Made by a program: the position numbers and the translations under genes. From Odoribacteraceae bacterium (lineage in GTDB: Bacteria > Bacteroidota > Bacteroidia > Bacteroidales > Marinifilaceae), in contig JAISNC010000028.1 of the NCBI GenBank assembly GCA_031276355.1, positions 1 to 64,000 of the forward strand: 64,000 bases of DNA. The letters are read 5' to 3'. Positions 1 to 8,386 of this stretch are shown piece after piece. The notes under the pieces were generated by a model. The model saw only the letters and a list, made by a program, of their open reading frames with translations. It had not been told where the DNA came from and made no database searches. Within the stretch, counting starts at the first letter, position 1. Every line of letters begins with the position of its first letter.

Positions 1-2368
1 GCGTGTCCGCCTCGACAACCGTGAAATATTGCTCCAGGGAGTTGCCCGCGGCATCCACGACGTGGAGGAGATGCGGGCCGGGAGGGAGGTTGACCTCCAT
101 CTGGTGGTGACGACGCGTGACTCCCAGGTAGCGAGTGTCCACGTGCCAGTAGACCGTCGTGGCCGGCTCGCGATGCACCAGCTCGAAAACCACGCCACGC
201 GACACACCTCCCCAATCGCGCGGGATGAATACCCGCGTCCCGGGCCGGGGGTAGATCATCTCCATCATCTCGCCGCGCCCGCCCCCACAGTCGCCGCGAT
301 AGGGGGGCATCTTCCGGTACGAGGCGCGCGAACGGGCGTAGTACCACTCCTGCACCGGGGAGAGAACGAACCACGGGCGAGTCTTGATCCGGTGCACAGG
401 CTCGCACCCCGAGTGCACGCGGAATCGCTCGCTCGCGTCCAAGTGCACCAGCACATGATAGGGACACGCGGGGGTGTTCTCCCCGGCACGACACGCCCAC
501 ACCGTGTCCACCTCCGGGCAGATGCTCGAGGCACGATAGCCGCTCTGTCGACAGACCGGAAGGCGGGCCATCGCTTCCGCGGGGAAGGGCAGCGGGGGCG
601 CGGGGGGTAGTAGCGATGCCACCTCGAAAAGGATCGGCGCCGCGACCCGTACGCCGGTCAACCCGGGGCGGCCCTCGCCGTTCGCGTTGCCTACCCACAC
701 GCCGATCACGTGCTCGGCGTTCACGCCAACGGCCCAGGCATCACGCAAACCGAAGCTGGTACCGGTTTTCCAAGCCAAGCTCACGGACGAGGCGAAGTGT
801 TTCCAGCCCGACTCGAGGTCGGGACGCTCCACCTCTTGCAGGGCCTGCAACGTGAGCCACGCGGAGGCCGCGTCGAGCGGGAGGTCGGCGCGCGTCATCG
901 CGGTGTCCGGTTGCGCGTCGCTCCAGAGGTGGAGGCGGGAGAACTCGTCGGCGGCGGGCAACCCGTCGCGCGCGCGGTAGTGGAGCAGGAGGGAAGCCAT
1001 CCCGGCGTACATGTTCGCGATATCCCACAAGGAACACTCTCCCCCGCCGAGTATGAGACTCAGGCCATAGTGGTCGGCATCCTTATCGAGGGTCGAGATC
1101 CCCAGCCGCCGCAGGTTGTCGAGGAGATGCCCCGTGCCATACTCCCCAAGCATCCTGACGAAGGGAACGTTGAGCGAAGAGGAGAGGGCGATGTCCGCGG
1201 GAACAACTCCCTGGAACTCCTTGTTGAAGTTAGTCGGGGCGTAGGTTCCGAAACGGGTGGGGATATCCGGCACGATCGCGCGCGGGAGAAGGTAGCCCTC
1301 GCGTTGCATCAACGCGTAGAGGGCGGGTTTCAAAATACTGCCGGGAGAGCGCGGCGCGGTGATCACGTCCACGTGGTGGCCACCGTCGTCCCTCGTCCCG
1401 GGGGAGTTGCCGACGTAAGCGCGCACCTCGCCCGTGGGGATATGAGCAACGAGCACGGCGGCGTTGTGAATGTAGTTGTGTTGTAACGCCTCCACGTGCC
1501 GCTTGACGATGGCGTTTACCCGCTCTTGCAGACGGGAGTCGATGGAGGTGGAGGAGAGCGTGCCGCGGCGTTGCAAGTAGGCCCGGGCAAGCACGTGAGG
1601 GGCAACACATTCCGGCTGGAGAAGCACTCCCGGAAGCGGTTCCGCCTCGGCGAGGAGAAGATCCTCGGCGGGGAAGTACCCCCGTTCGTGCAGGACGCGG
1701 AGGAGGCGGTCGCGTTTGGCCTTCAGAAGCGCGGTGTTTTTCCCGGGGAATATCAGCGCCGGGGCATTCGGCAAGACGGCCAGCAAGGTGGCTTCCGCCC
1801 AGCTGAGGGCATCGGGGTCACGGTTAAAATACTTCAGCGCGGCGGCCCGCAACCCGACGATGTTGCCGCCGAAGGGGGCATGATTGGCATACAGGTTGAG
1901 GATCTCCCACTTGGTAAAGGCTTGCTCGAGGCGCACGGCGAGCAACATCTCGAAAAGTTTCTCGCGAAAAGTACGCGGCGGGTTTCCGCGGGCGAGGCGA
2001 ATGACTTGCATGGTCAGCGTGCTGCCGCCGCTGGTGATCTTCCCGTTCTTGATGTTAAGCCACGCGGCCCGCAGGATAGCCAGTGGATCAACGCCCGGAT
2101 GGGCGAGGAATCGCCTGTCCTCGAAACAGAGGAGGGCGGCGATGTATTTAGGCGAGAGCGCGGCCTGCCCCGGGAAACGGTACTGGCCGTCGGCGGCGAC
2201 GGTGAGACCGAGGACGCGGTGATCACGATCGGTGACTACCGTGGAGTAGGGGACGGCAAAGAGAGGGTCGGGAAGGAGGCGATACCAGGCAACCAGCAAG
2301 GAGATGACGAGCAGGAGAAGAAAGAGCACCCTCCCTCGTTTTCCGGTCGCGAGGGGCCTCGTGATCAT
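1..2368 (-). CDS. pbpC: Penicillin-binding protein 1C, cut by the window edge
   Basis: Bifunctional class A PBP that polymerises and cross-links peptidoglycan on the outer face of the inner membrane. It is absent from the ORF track because the frame has no stop inside the window: translating the minus strand from ATG at 2368 gives 789 open codons to base 1. A membrane anchor covers about residues 11-28. The GT51 domain shows FEDRRFLAHPG near residue 80 followed by GGSTLTMQ. The transpeptidase domain shows SILK within RSPGSILKP (about 341), SSLN (about 396) and KTGTS (about 533). A C-terminal region of the PBP1C type follows. The start overlaps the fmt stop as ATGA, so the two are probably translationally coupled. 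Family assignment is firm; the C-terminus lies outside the window. Confidence 0.93.
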   Translation of the reverse strand, partial: MITRPLATGKRGRVLFLLLLVISLLVAWYRLLPDPLFAVPYSTVVTDRDHRVLGLTVAADGQYRFPGQAALSPKYIAALLCFEDRRFLAHPGVDPLAILRAAWLNIKNGKITSGGSTLTMQVIRLARGNPPRTFREKLFEMLLAVRLEQAFTKWEILNLYANHAPFGGNIVGLRAAALKYFNRDPDALSWAEATLLAVLPNAPALIFPGKNTALLKAKRDRLLRVLHERGYFPAEDLLLAEAEPLPGVLLQPECVAPHVLARAYLQRRGTLSSTSIDSRLQERVNAIVKRHVEALQHNYIHNAAVLVAHIPTGEVRAYVGNSPGTRDDGGHHVDVITAPRSPGSILKPALYALMQREGYLLPRAIVPDIPTRFGTYAPTNFNKEFQGVVPADIALSSSLNVPFVRMLGEYGTGHLLDNLRRLGISTLDKDADHYGLSLILGGGECSLWDIANMYAGMASLLLHYRARDGLPAADEFSRLHLWSDAQPDTAMTRADLPLDAASAWLTLQALQEVERPDLESGWKHFASSVSLAWKTGTSFGLRDAWAVGVNAEHVIGVWVGNANGEGRPGLTGVRVAAPILFEVASLLPPAPPLPFPAEAMARLPVCRQSGYRASSICPEVDTVWACRAGENTPACPYHVLVHLDASERFRVHSGCEPVHRIKTRPWFVLSPVQEWYYARSRASYRKMPPYRGDCGGGRGEMMEMIYPRPGTRVFIPRDWGGVSRGVVFELVHREPATTVYWHVDTRYLGVTRRHHQMEVNLPPGPHLLHVVDAAGNSLEQYFTVVEADT

Positions 2369-3330
2369 CTCTCCTCGAGCGTGTAATGATCTAACGAGAA
2401 GCCCCGCAAGAACTCCCGGGCGGTCATTCTCTTTTTCCCTGACAACTGCAATTCCGTGACGCGCATCACGCCATCGCGGACGTGAACAAGGAGGGCGTCG
2501 GCATCGGCGGCAAGATACCCCGCGGGATGGGAAGGGGCACCCGGGTGCCACTCTGCCGAGAAGATCTTCAGCGATACCCGCTCACCGTTGTGCCGGTGGC
2601 GTAACTCCGTCCAAGCCGTCGGGAAGGGGGCGAGGCCGCGGATGTGGTTATAAATAGAGCCTCCATCGCGTTGCCAGTCGATCTTCATCTCCTCCTTGAA
2701 GATCTTCGAGGCCATCTTCGGGGCGCGTCCCTGGAGAAGGGTCGCCTGGTCGATCGAGGGGAACCCGCCCGCGGCCACGGCCTTCACCGTCTTTACGAGT
2801 AACTCGCTCCCGCGAACCATCAGCAGGTCGTGCAACTCCCCGGCGGTCGTCCGTTCCCCGATCTCCACCTCCTCCCGGAAGATAAGGCTACCGGCATCCA
2901 TCGCGCGCGCCAGGAGAAAGGTGGAGATTCCCGTCCGGGTCTCTCCATTCATGATGACCCGGTTAATCGGCGCCGCCCCCCGGTAGTCGGGCAAGAGCGA
3001 GGCATGAAGGTTAACGGTACCCAGGCGCGGCATCGCCCACACGGCTTCCGGCAGCATCTTGAAGGCGACAACGATCTGCAAGTCGGCACGCCAGGCACGC
3101 AACCGTTCCAGGAAATCCGCGTCCCGGAAATCCGTCGGCTGCAGGAGGGGGAGATGGTGGCGCGCGGCAAAGCGTTTGACGGGGGACTCTTGCAGGTGTT
3201 GCCCCCGTCCTGCCGGTTTATCGGGGTTGGTCACGACCCCCACCACGCGGGCTCCCTCTTCCAGCAGGCGGCGCAGGGGATGCACGGCGAACTCCGGCGT
3301 TCCCAAGTAGACGATTCTCAAGTTATTCAT
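2365..3330 (-). CDS. fmt: Methionyl-tRNA formyltransferase
   Basis: Cytoplasmic enzyme that formylates the amino group of methionyl-initiator tRNA using 10-formyltetrahydrofolate. It has 321 residues, the usual length. The N-terminus IVYLGTPEFAV opens the Rossmann-like formyltransferase fold, and the signature SLLPDYRGAAPI near residue 112 contains the active-site loop. The C-terminal OB-like tRNA-binding domain covers roughly residues 205-320. The gene overlaps both neighbours: its start lies within the last 8 bases of the LptG-type permease gene, and its stop overlaps the pbpC start. All three are therefore likely to be on one transcript. Confidence 0.96.
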   Translation of the reverse strand: MNNLRIVYLGTPEFAVHPLRRLLEEGARVVGVVTNPDKPAGRGQHLQESPVKRFAARHHLPLLQPTDFRDADFLERLRAWRADLQIVVAFKMLPEAVWAMPRLGTVNLHASLLPDYRGAAPINRVIMNGETRTGISTFLLARAMDAGSLIFREEVEIGERTTAGELHDLLMVRGSELLVKTVKAVAAGGFPSIDQATLLQGRAPKMASKIFKEEMKIDWQRDGGSIYNHIRGLAPFPTAWTELRHRHNGERVSLKIFSAEWHPGAPSHPAGYLAADADALLVHVRDGVMRVTELQLSGKKRMTAREFLRGFSLDHYTLEER

Positions 3331-4801
3331 GCACGTTTTTCTTTTTCAGCGGGAAGAGCGATTTGAGAAAACGGCGTGCCTTTTTCAGGAAGAGCACGTA
3401 GGATTCGGCACTCATCACGGCGGAGTCGGTCATGGACATGTAGGTCAGGATACCTCCCAGCGGCAACAAGATCAACGAGGAGATCCACATGCCCAAGGCG
3501 GGGTCGATCACCTCGCGCGCGGAACGCTCGCCCATCATGGAGATGACGTGATAGACGATAAACAGGAGCACCGACACGACCACCGGCATCCCCAGCCCTC
3601 CCTTGCGGATGATCCCACCAAGCGGGGCACCGATAAAGAAAAAGATGAAGCACGCGAAAGAGAGGGAGAATTTCCGGTGCCACTCGATGTTGTAGTAACG
3701 TATGTTTTTCTCCCTGTACTGCATGGAGATCGCGCCGCTCATCCCTGCCTGCTGGACGTCGCGCGCGAACCGGGCCGCGTTGCTCGCGACAATCTTCCGC
3801 TCGCCGATGTCGAAAGTGGCGTAGAGGCTGTCGAGGCTTAGCGTTCGCCCCTGTACCTCTTTCACGAGCAGGCTATCTTGTATCCTGCCGCGCGCGCCGT
3901 TCCTAAGATAGTTATAAGACAGGAGGTTGTTCACGTGCTCTTTTTGATCCACCCGCAGGATTTTCTCTAAGGAATCGGACTTTGCCGTCAGTCGTGCTAT
4001 GTTCAACATCTTGTAGCTGTTCTTGTACATCCCCTCGTCCGAGCGCTGAAATTCGTTCCCCTCCATCGGGATGAGGAGGTATTGCTTCTCGAATTGCACG
4101 GTACGGAAGGGGAACGTGCGCGAGCGCGGATTTTTAAGCCCCTCGTCCGTGTAGGTATAACCGTTAAACAGTTCTACTTTCATGTACGTGCCCCCGTGAC
4201 CGATCTCCATGACCCCCGAATCGGCGATGGTGACCTCGTAGTTATTATCCTGCACCTCCGTGTGGGCGTACACCTGCAAGCCATACATCATGCCGGTTTC
4301 GTTGTTTTTGCGGTTGATGAGGATGCTGTAATTGTCAATATCGTTGATAAAAACGCCGGGCTTGAGGGAGACCTCCGGCTTGTGTTGCCGTATGTCATAG
4401 AAGAGGGTACCCGTCTTCAGGTTAGCGTAGGGGAGCACGTTATTGGAGAAGTAAAAGGCCAGCACCGTGAGCGTGACGATGAAAAATATCAGGGGTTTCA
4501 TGATCCGGTAGAGAGAGATCCCCGCCGATTTCAAGGCCGTCAGCTCGTAGTTCTCACCGAGGTTACCGAAAGTCATGATCGACGCCAAGAGCACGGCTAA
4601 CGGGATGCCCAACGGCACCAGCGTCATCGAAGCGTAGAAGAGGAGTTGCGCGATCACGGTCCACTCTAATCCCTTCCCCACCAGGTCGTCGATGTGTAAC
4701 CACAAGAATTGCATGATCAGCACGAACATGCTGATGAAAAAAGTAGCCACGAATGGCCCCGCGAAACTTTTCATCATGTACCAGTGCAGTCTTTTCATCA
4801 C
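3323..4801 (-). CDS. lptG: LptF/LptG (YjgP/YjgQ) family permease
   Basis: Inner-membrane permease subunit of the lipopolysaccharide export machine; it works with the LptB ATPase to push LPS into the Lpt bridge. It has 492 residues. Transmembrane segments lie at about 13-33, 55-75 and 100-120, a large periplasmic beta-jellyroll-like region spans about 130-370, and three more segments lie near 385-475. This is the LptF/G arrangement, with a somewhat long periplasmic part. The motif MTLVPLGIPLAVLLASIMTFG is characteristic of the N-terminal membrane block. Whether it is LptF or LptG cannot be decided from sequence alone, so the symbol is provisional. It is first in the run with fmt and pbpC. Confidence 0.88.
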   Translation of the reverse strand: MMKRLHWYMMKSFAGPFVATFFISMFVLIMQFLWLHIDDLVGKGLEWTVIAQLLFYASMTLVPLGIPLAVLLASIMTFGNLGENYELTALKSAGISLYRIMKPLIFFIVTLTVLAFYFSNNVLPYANLKTGTLFYDIRQHKPEVSLKPGVFINDIDNYSILINRKNNETGMMYGLQVYAHTEVQDNNYEVTIADSGVMEIGHGGTYMKVELFNGYTYTDEGLKNPRSRTFPFRTVQFEKQYLLIPMEGNEFQRSDEGMYKNSYKMLNIARLTAKSDSLEKILRVDQKEHVNNLLSYNYLRNGARGRIQDSLLVKEVQGRTLSLDSLYATFDIGERKIVASNAARFARDVQQAGMSGAISMQYREKNIRYYNIEWHRKFSLSFACFIFFFIGAPLGGIIRKGGLGMPVVVSVLLFIVYHVISMMGERSAREVIDPALGMWISSLILLPLGGILTYMSMTDSAVMSAESYVLFLKKARRFLKSLFPLKKKNVHE

Positions 4802-4855
4802 TCTATGCTTCGTTTTTAGTTACTCCCGGCGGCGGGCGACGCGAAGGTAGTGAAT

Positions 4856-5230
4856 TTAAGCGCCAATCGTGCGATGAAGCATTTCAATTTGTTTATTCCA
4901 CAACTTGACGGTATCCTCTTCCTCCTCCTCGTCCACGAAATCGGTGATGATCAAGGCCAATTCGGAGGTCAACGGCTCCAGGCGCAGGAAAAATTCAAAA
5001 TACTCGTCGTCGTCCGCGTTTTCCCACCGGAACTTGATGGAAAGATTCCGTTTCAACTCTACCAATTCGGCACGCGACGCCACGCCATCCCACATAAAAA
5101 TAAAAGTGTTGTCCTTGTACTTCACATCATCGGCAAACCATTCGGCTAACCCCATGGGCGTGCTTAAACGAGAGAATAACACGTTGACTGATGAAGAAAA
5201 AATATACTCCAATTCGATTCTCTTTCTCAT
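4856..5230 (-). CDS. START-like domain protein
   Basis: A small cytoplasmic protein of 124 residues resembling the SRPBCC/START-like (AHSA1-related) fold found widely in Bacteroidales. The start IELEYIFSSSVNVLFSRLSTPMGLAEWFADDV is typical of that fold: a strand, a helix, then the tryptophan-containing segment at the cavity mouth. It ends with an acidic run (DEEEEED) and a C-terminal helix. The substrate is unknown; the family is thought to bind hydrophobic ligands or partner proteins. It lies 54 nt upstream of the LptG-type permease gene on the same strand and may share its transcript. Confidence 0.78.
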   Translation of the reverse strand: MRKRIELEYIFSSSVNVLFSRLSTPMGLAEWFADDVKYKDNTFIFMWDGVASRAELVELKRNLSIKFRWENADDDEYFEFFLRLEPLTSELALIITDFVDEEEEEDTVKLWNKQIEMLHRTIGA

Positions 5231-5344
5231 AGCGGGTAAAATTACGGGGCAATATAAGGATTTTTTTTCAAAAACAAGGACACTTTGAGAAGAGTAGCGT
5301 TTCCACGGGGCGTTTTCCGTTTCGCCCGAAAAAAAAGGGGGTGC

Positions 5345-5450
5345 ATCAAAAGCCGGTTTTCGTCATTGGTATCCGCGTGGCGGGAAGCAATCCAGAAACC
5401 CGTGAACCCCCGGGTTACCTCCCCCCACGGGTTCGCGATGACGAAAATCG
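5345..5450. repeat. Dispersed palindromic element, copy A
   Basis: The segment begins CATCAAAAGCCGG and is closed by the perfect 10-bp inverted repeat TTTTCGTCAT (5357-5366) and ATGACGAAAA (5438-5447). Inside lie AGCAATCC and a second hairpin of GAAACCCGTG with CACGGGTTCG. Related sequence occurs at 39174-39295 and 62069-62233. It resembles the short non-coding elements with CGTCATTG...AGCAATCC cores scattered in many bacterial genomes. Its open reading frames (such as plus ORF 5285-5719) are by-products of composition. Confidence 0.7.
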
Positions 5451-5510
5451 CCCGAACATCTCGGCCGGGACGCGCGAGCGGGGATTTTCTTCCCTTTTAC
5501 CCGGGATTCC

Positions 5511-5636
5511 TCGCCCGGAGCGCGGTCGTCCGCGCTCGGAGCGCGGATTTCCGCGCTTTTACTGACAACGGCCGCGCTTTTACTGACAGCGGCCGCGCTC
5601 GGAGCGCGGCCGGCCGCGCTTTTAGCGACAAAATGG
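5511..5636. repeat. 21-bp tandem repeat array, six units
   Basis: Six consecutive 21-bp units start at 5511, 5532, 5553, 5574, 5595 and 5616. Most units begin GCGCT. The interior alternates between two cores: CGGAGCGCGG (units 1, 2, 5) and TTTTACTGACA or a variant (units 3, 4, 6). Most units end in CC. Many unit junctions form GC-rich palindromes. Because 21 is a multiple of three, every open frame across the array encodes heptapeptide repeats, but no frame looks like a real gene here. The array sits about 140 bp upstream of the promoter of the next plus-strand gene. Confidence 0.8.
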
Positions 5637-5773
5637 CAGTTCGGGTCGAGAGCGGGGATGCCCGGGCGGGCGCGATCCCTTTCGAGACAACCTCTTATTT
5701 TAAATGTAACATGCGATAATCGAGCATACAAACAACCACACGCTACTATTATCGTAAATTCTCGATCAAATAA

Positions 5774-5805
5774 TTTGGACAATCGATTACGAACCGGTAC
5801 TTTTG
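5774..5805 (+). promoter_or_regulatory. Bacteroidota-type promoter for the lipoprotein pair
   Basis: A TTTG at 5774-5777 and TACTTTTG at 5798-5805 are separated by 20 bp, matching the Bacteroidota sigma-ABfr consensus (TTTG, then TAnnTTTG). Transcription would start near 5812, leaving a leader of about 60 nt before the ATG at 5871. This start site excludes the ORF-track start at 5658. Confidence 0.75.
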
Positions 5806-5870
5806 TACCGGATTTTACGAAAAACAATCCGAATAGATCATGTATTTGTTACAATTTAAAATTCAACGTC

Positions 5871-6506
5871 ATGAAAACGAGAAAAATTACGATTAAAATG
5901 GGAAGAAGTGTCGCGGCGGCGCTAATCTGCGTGTCATGCTGCACGGTCGTGTTGTCGTCCTGCGACAATGATGATTACCAAGCCCCGCCGCCCAAGGTGT
6001 ACTGGGGATACTTCGAGGGGAAAGTAAACGAGGTGACGAGTTCCCTGAAAAACACGGCCGAGGATCACTATCTTTGGGGTACGCGGAAAATCGAGTATAT
6101 TGAGAAAGAGAATGGCGCAGTGGATTCCGTGTTTGTCTTGTCTGCAACCATCGGCTTGAGCGGGCATAAGATGCAAATGGGAGAGGAAAGTACCATTCTT
6201 TATATCACGCTTCACATGACTCCAGGCGTGCACGACCTCGCGGCGACCGAGTACGGGAACGCATTTACCGGTAAACCCGCTATTACCTTGAAAATGTCAT
6301 ATGCAAATTCATTCCGCGTGTGTTTTTTTACTTATGAACCAAGCAAAGACGCTCCCGTTAGCGTGGAGGTTTTCAACGTGAACACCTCGCCCGATGGCTA
6401 CCCCATTCTTGAAGCGAGAGTAAAGGGGACATTTTATAGTACGACCGATCGGGAAGACTCGATCAATATAGAAGGTAAGTTCGGTATTGAATCATGTATA
6501 TATTAA
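5871..6506 (+). CDS. Predicted lipoprotein of unknown function
   Basis: A 211-residue protein beginning MKTRKITIKMGRS. A hydrophobic signal follows and ends in the lipobox LSSC with Cys at residue 31, so it is probably anchored to the outer or inner membrane. The mature part starts with acidic DNDD and looks beta-rich. I do not recognise a family. The track start at 5658 is rejected because a promoter lies downstream of it at 5774-5805; the ATG at 5871 directly precedes a good signal peptide. It is followed after 25 nt by another lipoprotein gene on the same strand, probably co-transcribed. Composition is more AT-rich than the neighbouring SusC/SusD genes. Confidence 0.75.
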   Translation: MKTRKITIKMGRSVAAALICVSCCTVVLSSCDNDDYQAPPPKVYWGYFEGKVNEVTSSLKNTAEDHYLWGTRKIEYIEKENGAVDSVFVLSATIGLSGHKMQMGEESTILYITLHMTPGVHDLAATEYGNAFTGKPAITLKMSYANSFRVCFFTYEPSKDAPVSVEVFNVNTSPDGYPILEARVKGTFYSTTDREDSINIEGKFGIESCIY

Positions 6507-6531
6507 TTTTAAAATTTAAACCCATTAATGT

Positions 6532-8148
6532 ATGAAAAACAAATTACCACTTATGCTGGCAGCGTTTGCCTGCTTGTTCTCGTGCTCTAGTGAGCACGAG
6601 GGTGTAACTCAAGAGGAAACTTTCATGGAAGTGACCAAATTAAGTACCAGTGAAGCCCAGAAGGCCTTCGCTAAACTGTTGTCGCGGGCGCTACACGAGA
6701 GTGTCGAGATGCGCGCTTTTTTGAAGGAAGAGGCCTTGGCCCAATTTGACAACGACTACGATGTCTTTTACCCGTTCGTAAAAGACAAGATCGTCACTGA
6801 CAACAAGACTTTTAGAGACATTTTATTGTCTTACTGCGAAGATGAAAAAGATCTGGTACAGGTTGAAGAATCTCTCCTTTTATTGAATATTCTTGTCCCG
6901 GACTTGTCCTGGATCGGGGATTTCAGCGCGGAGACCTGGAACGTGTCCGCCCCAGAAGTGGCCGTGATTTGCCGGGACGACAAGTCGAGCACGCTGTACG
7001 AAAACGGCGAGGAAGCGGGATACTTGCCCCTTAACGAGATTCCCGGTTTCCCGTGCTTAGTGGTGAAAAATAACGAAAGGATTCGAGTTAGCAACGCCGC
7101 TACCCGGGCCAGTGAGGCCACTTACGAGTTCAAGAGCAGCGTGTTTGATGCCCGGTTAAATGCCCCGCAAACGAGGGATAGCTATTTTTACGAGAACGTG
7201 GAAACGACGGAAAATACTAACTCCTACGTGTCAGCAAGTACATTAAACGCCATTAACCCGAAAATTATCACCGGGTGGAACATATTTAAAAATGTAAATC
7301 GTTCGTATAGCCGGGAGTACATCTATTATGGAATCGATCCGACGAACACGTCGGGAGAATTGGACAAGAGTATGAAGGAAATTTTACACAAGTTTAAGGT
7401 TAATCCTTTTGGATTTACCACAATTGCCGATCAAAGCGGGAAAGACCCGGCATTACAGAAAACCTCCATAAAGAAAAGATACCTCACGCCGGAAGAAGTC
7501 GTGCAACGGGTATGGACGGGGGGAAATTTCGAGTTTCGTCTTTCTTACTCGCTGGCAAACAGGAATGGCATGTCCATGACCCAGGAGTTAACATTCAATA
7601 TTCCCCCGAAACAGGCATTTTCTATAGAAAGGGTGTACGTTCATCATCAGAACAGGACTATGCTCAGACACTCGGAGAATACGTACACGGTTGATGTCGC
7701 TGACTTGAGAGCGAAATGGATTTACCCGGCAAACCTTCCGGGGTTCCAGAGCGGGTACATTAGTCTCTACACGTGGGATCTTCTTGATAACTCGTACACG
7801 ATGGCTTTACACGTGGAAGAATGGGATAACACTCAAACTGAAGAGAGGGAAGAAAATTTCACGTATGAATACGTGAAGACTGAATCTTTTGAAACTAGCG
7901 TATCAATAAAGAACGGGGAATCCGTGACCACGACCAATAAAACAACAATCGGCAACACAGAAAAAACAACGAAGAACACGAAGATAAAAACCACAACAAC
8001 GCTCGGATCCGACAACTTAGGGACTATTATTTTCAGTTTTTATGATTCGATTATCCTAAATGATTCGTTGAAAGACACGAAGGGGTACGAGATCCGGACG
8101 TATACTACTGGTGCTTTCGAGATGATGATCTTACCCAAGAGACTATAA
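6532..8148 (+). CDS. Predicted lipoprotein of unknown function, 538 aa
   Basis: The protein starts MKNKLPLMLAAFACLFSC, with a lipobox cysteine at residue 18. An N-terminal helical part (about 30-130) is rich in acidic residues and contains FDNDYDVFYPFVKDK. The middle and C-terminal parts look beta-rich, with many aromatic residues. A low-complexity Thr/Lys/Asn stretch lies near residues 460-490 (for example TTTNKTTIGNTEKTTKNTK). I recognise no catalytic motif or family. The 25-nt spacing from the preceding lipoprotein gene and shared low GC suggest one transcript and perhaps a joint surface complex, which is inference. The stop is followed by two strong hairpins. Confidence 0.75.
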   Translation: MKNKLPLMLAAFACLFSCSSEHEGVTQEETFMEVTKLSTSEAQKAFAKLLSRALHESVEMRAFLKEEALAQFDNDYDVFYPFVKDKIVTDNKTFRDILLSYCEDEKDLVQVEESLLLLNILVPDLSWIGDFSAETWNVSAPEVAVICRDDKSSTLYENGEEAGYLPLNEIPGFPCLVVKNNERIRVSNAATRASEATYEFKSSVFDARLNAPQTRDSYFYENVETTENTNSYVSASTLNAINPKIITGWNIFKNVNRSYSREYIYYGIDPTNTSGELDKSMKEILHKFKVNPFGFTTIADQSGKDPALQKTSIKKRYLTPEEVVQRVWTGGNFEFRLSYSLANRNGMSMTQELTFNIPPKQAFSIERVYVHHQNRTMLRHSENTYTVDVADLRAKWIYPANLPGFQSGYISLYTWDLLDNSYTMALHVEEWDNTQTEEREENFTYEYVKTESFETSVSIKNGESVTTTNKTTIGNTEKTTKNTKIKTTTTLGSDNLGTIIFSFYDSIILNDSLKDTKGYEIRTYTTGAFEMMILPKRL

Positions 8149-8218
8149 GCGTTCACGGGAATCCGAGAAGCACAAAAGGGATAGCAATATCCTTCACGAC
8201 AAGTAATAAAAACAGGAA

Positions 8219-8247
8219 GAGGGCTGCCCCCCGGTGGGGCAGCCCTC
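8219..8247 (-). terminator. Terminator hairpin for the susCD transcript
   Basis: A perfect 12-bp stem (GAGGGCTGCCCC with GGGGCAGCCCTC) has a 5-nt loop. Read on the minus strand, the hairpin is followed by TTCCTGTTTTTATT, so it fits rho-independent termination of the leftward susC-susD transcript. On the plus strand no T tract follows. Confidence 0.65.
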
Positions 8248-8293
8248 TCGTCGTGTCTCAGTTAACACGCCGGTCAACACGAAGACGAGAGAT

Positions 8294-8325
8294 AGGGGAT
8301 CCCGTCGCGGGATCCCCTCTTTTTT
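8294..8325 (+). terminator. Rho-independent terminator for the lipoprotein pair
   Basis: A perfect 11-bp stem, AGGGGATCCCG with CGGGATCCCCT, closes a 3-nt loop and is followed by CTCTTTTTTC. It is oriented to stop plus-strand transcription from the lipoprotein genes before it enters the convergent susD gene. Confidence 0.85.
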
Positions 8326-8386
8326 CACGCGTGACGGGGCGGCGGGAGGGGCTGTTTCAACAGTTCAGGTTCCCCCCCCTCGCCGC

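Noticed and set aside
29-2386. Plus-strand ORFs of 193, 258 and 296 aa
   Set aside because: They lie opposite pbpC, whose catalytic motifs are all present on the minus strand.
5511-5636. Possible CRISPR array
   Set aside because: Units are contiguous 21-bp repeats with no unique spacers, and no cas genes are nearby.
5285-5827. ORFs on both strands across element A and the 21-bp array (144 and 154 aa)
   Set aside because: Both owe their length to GC-rich repeats without stops. They include repeat-derived peptides and no start context, so they are not called as genes.
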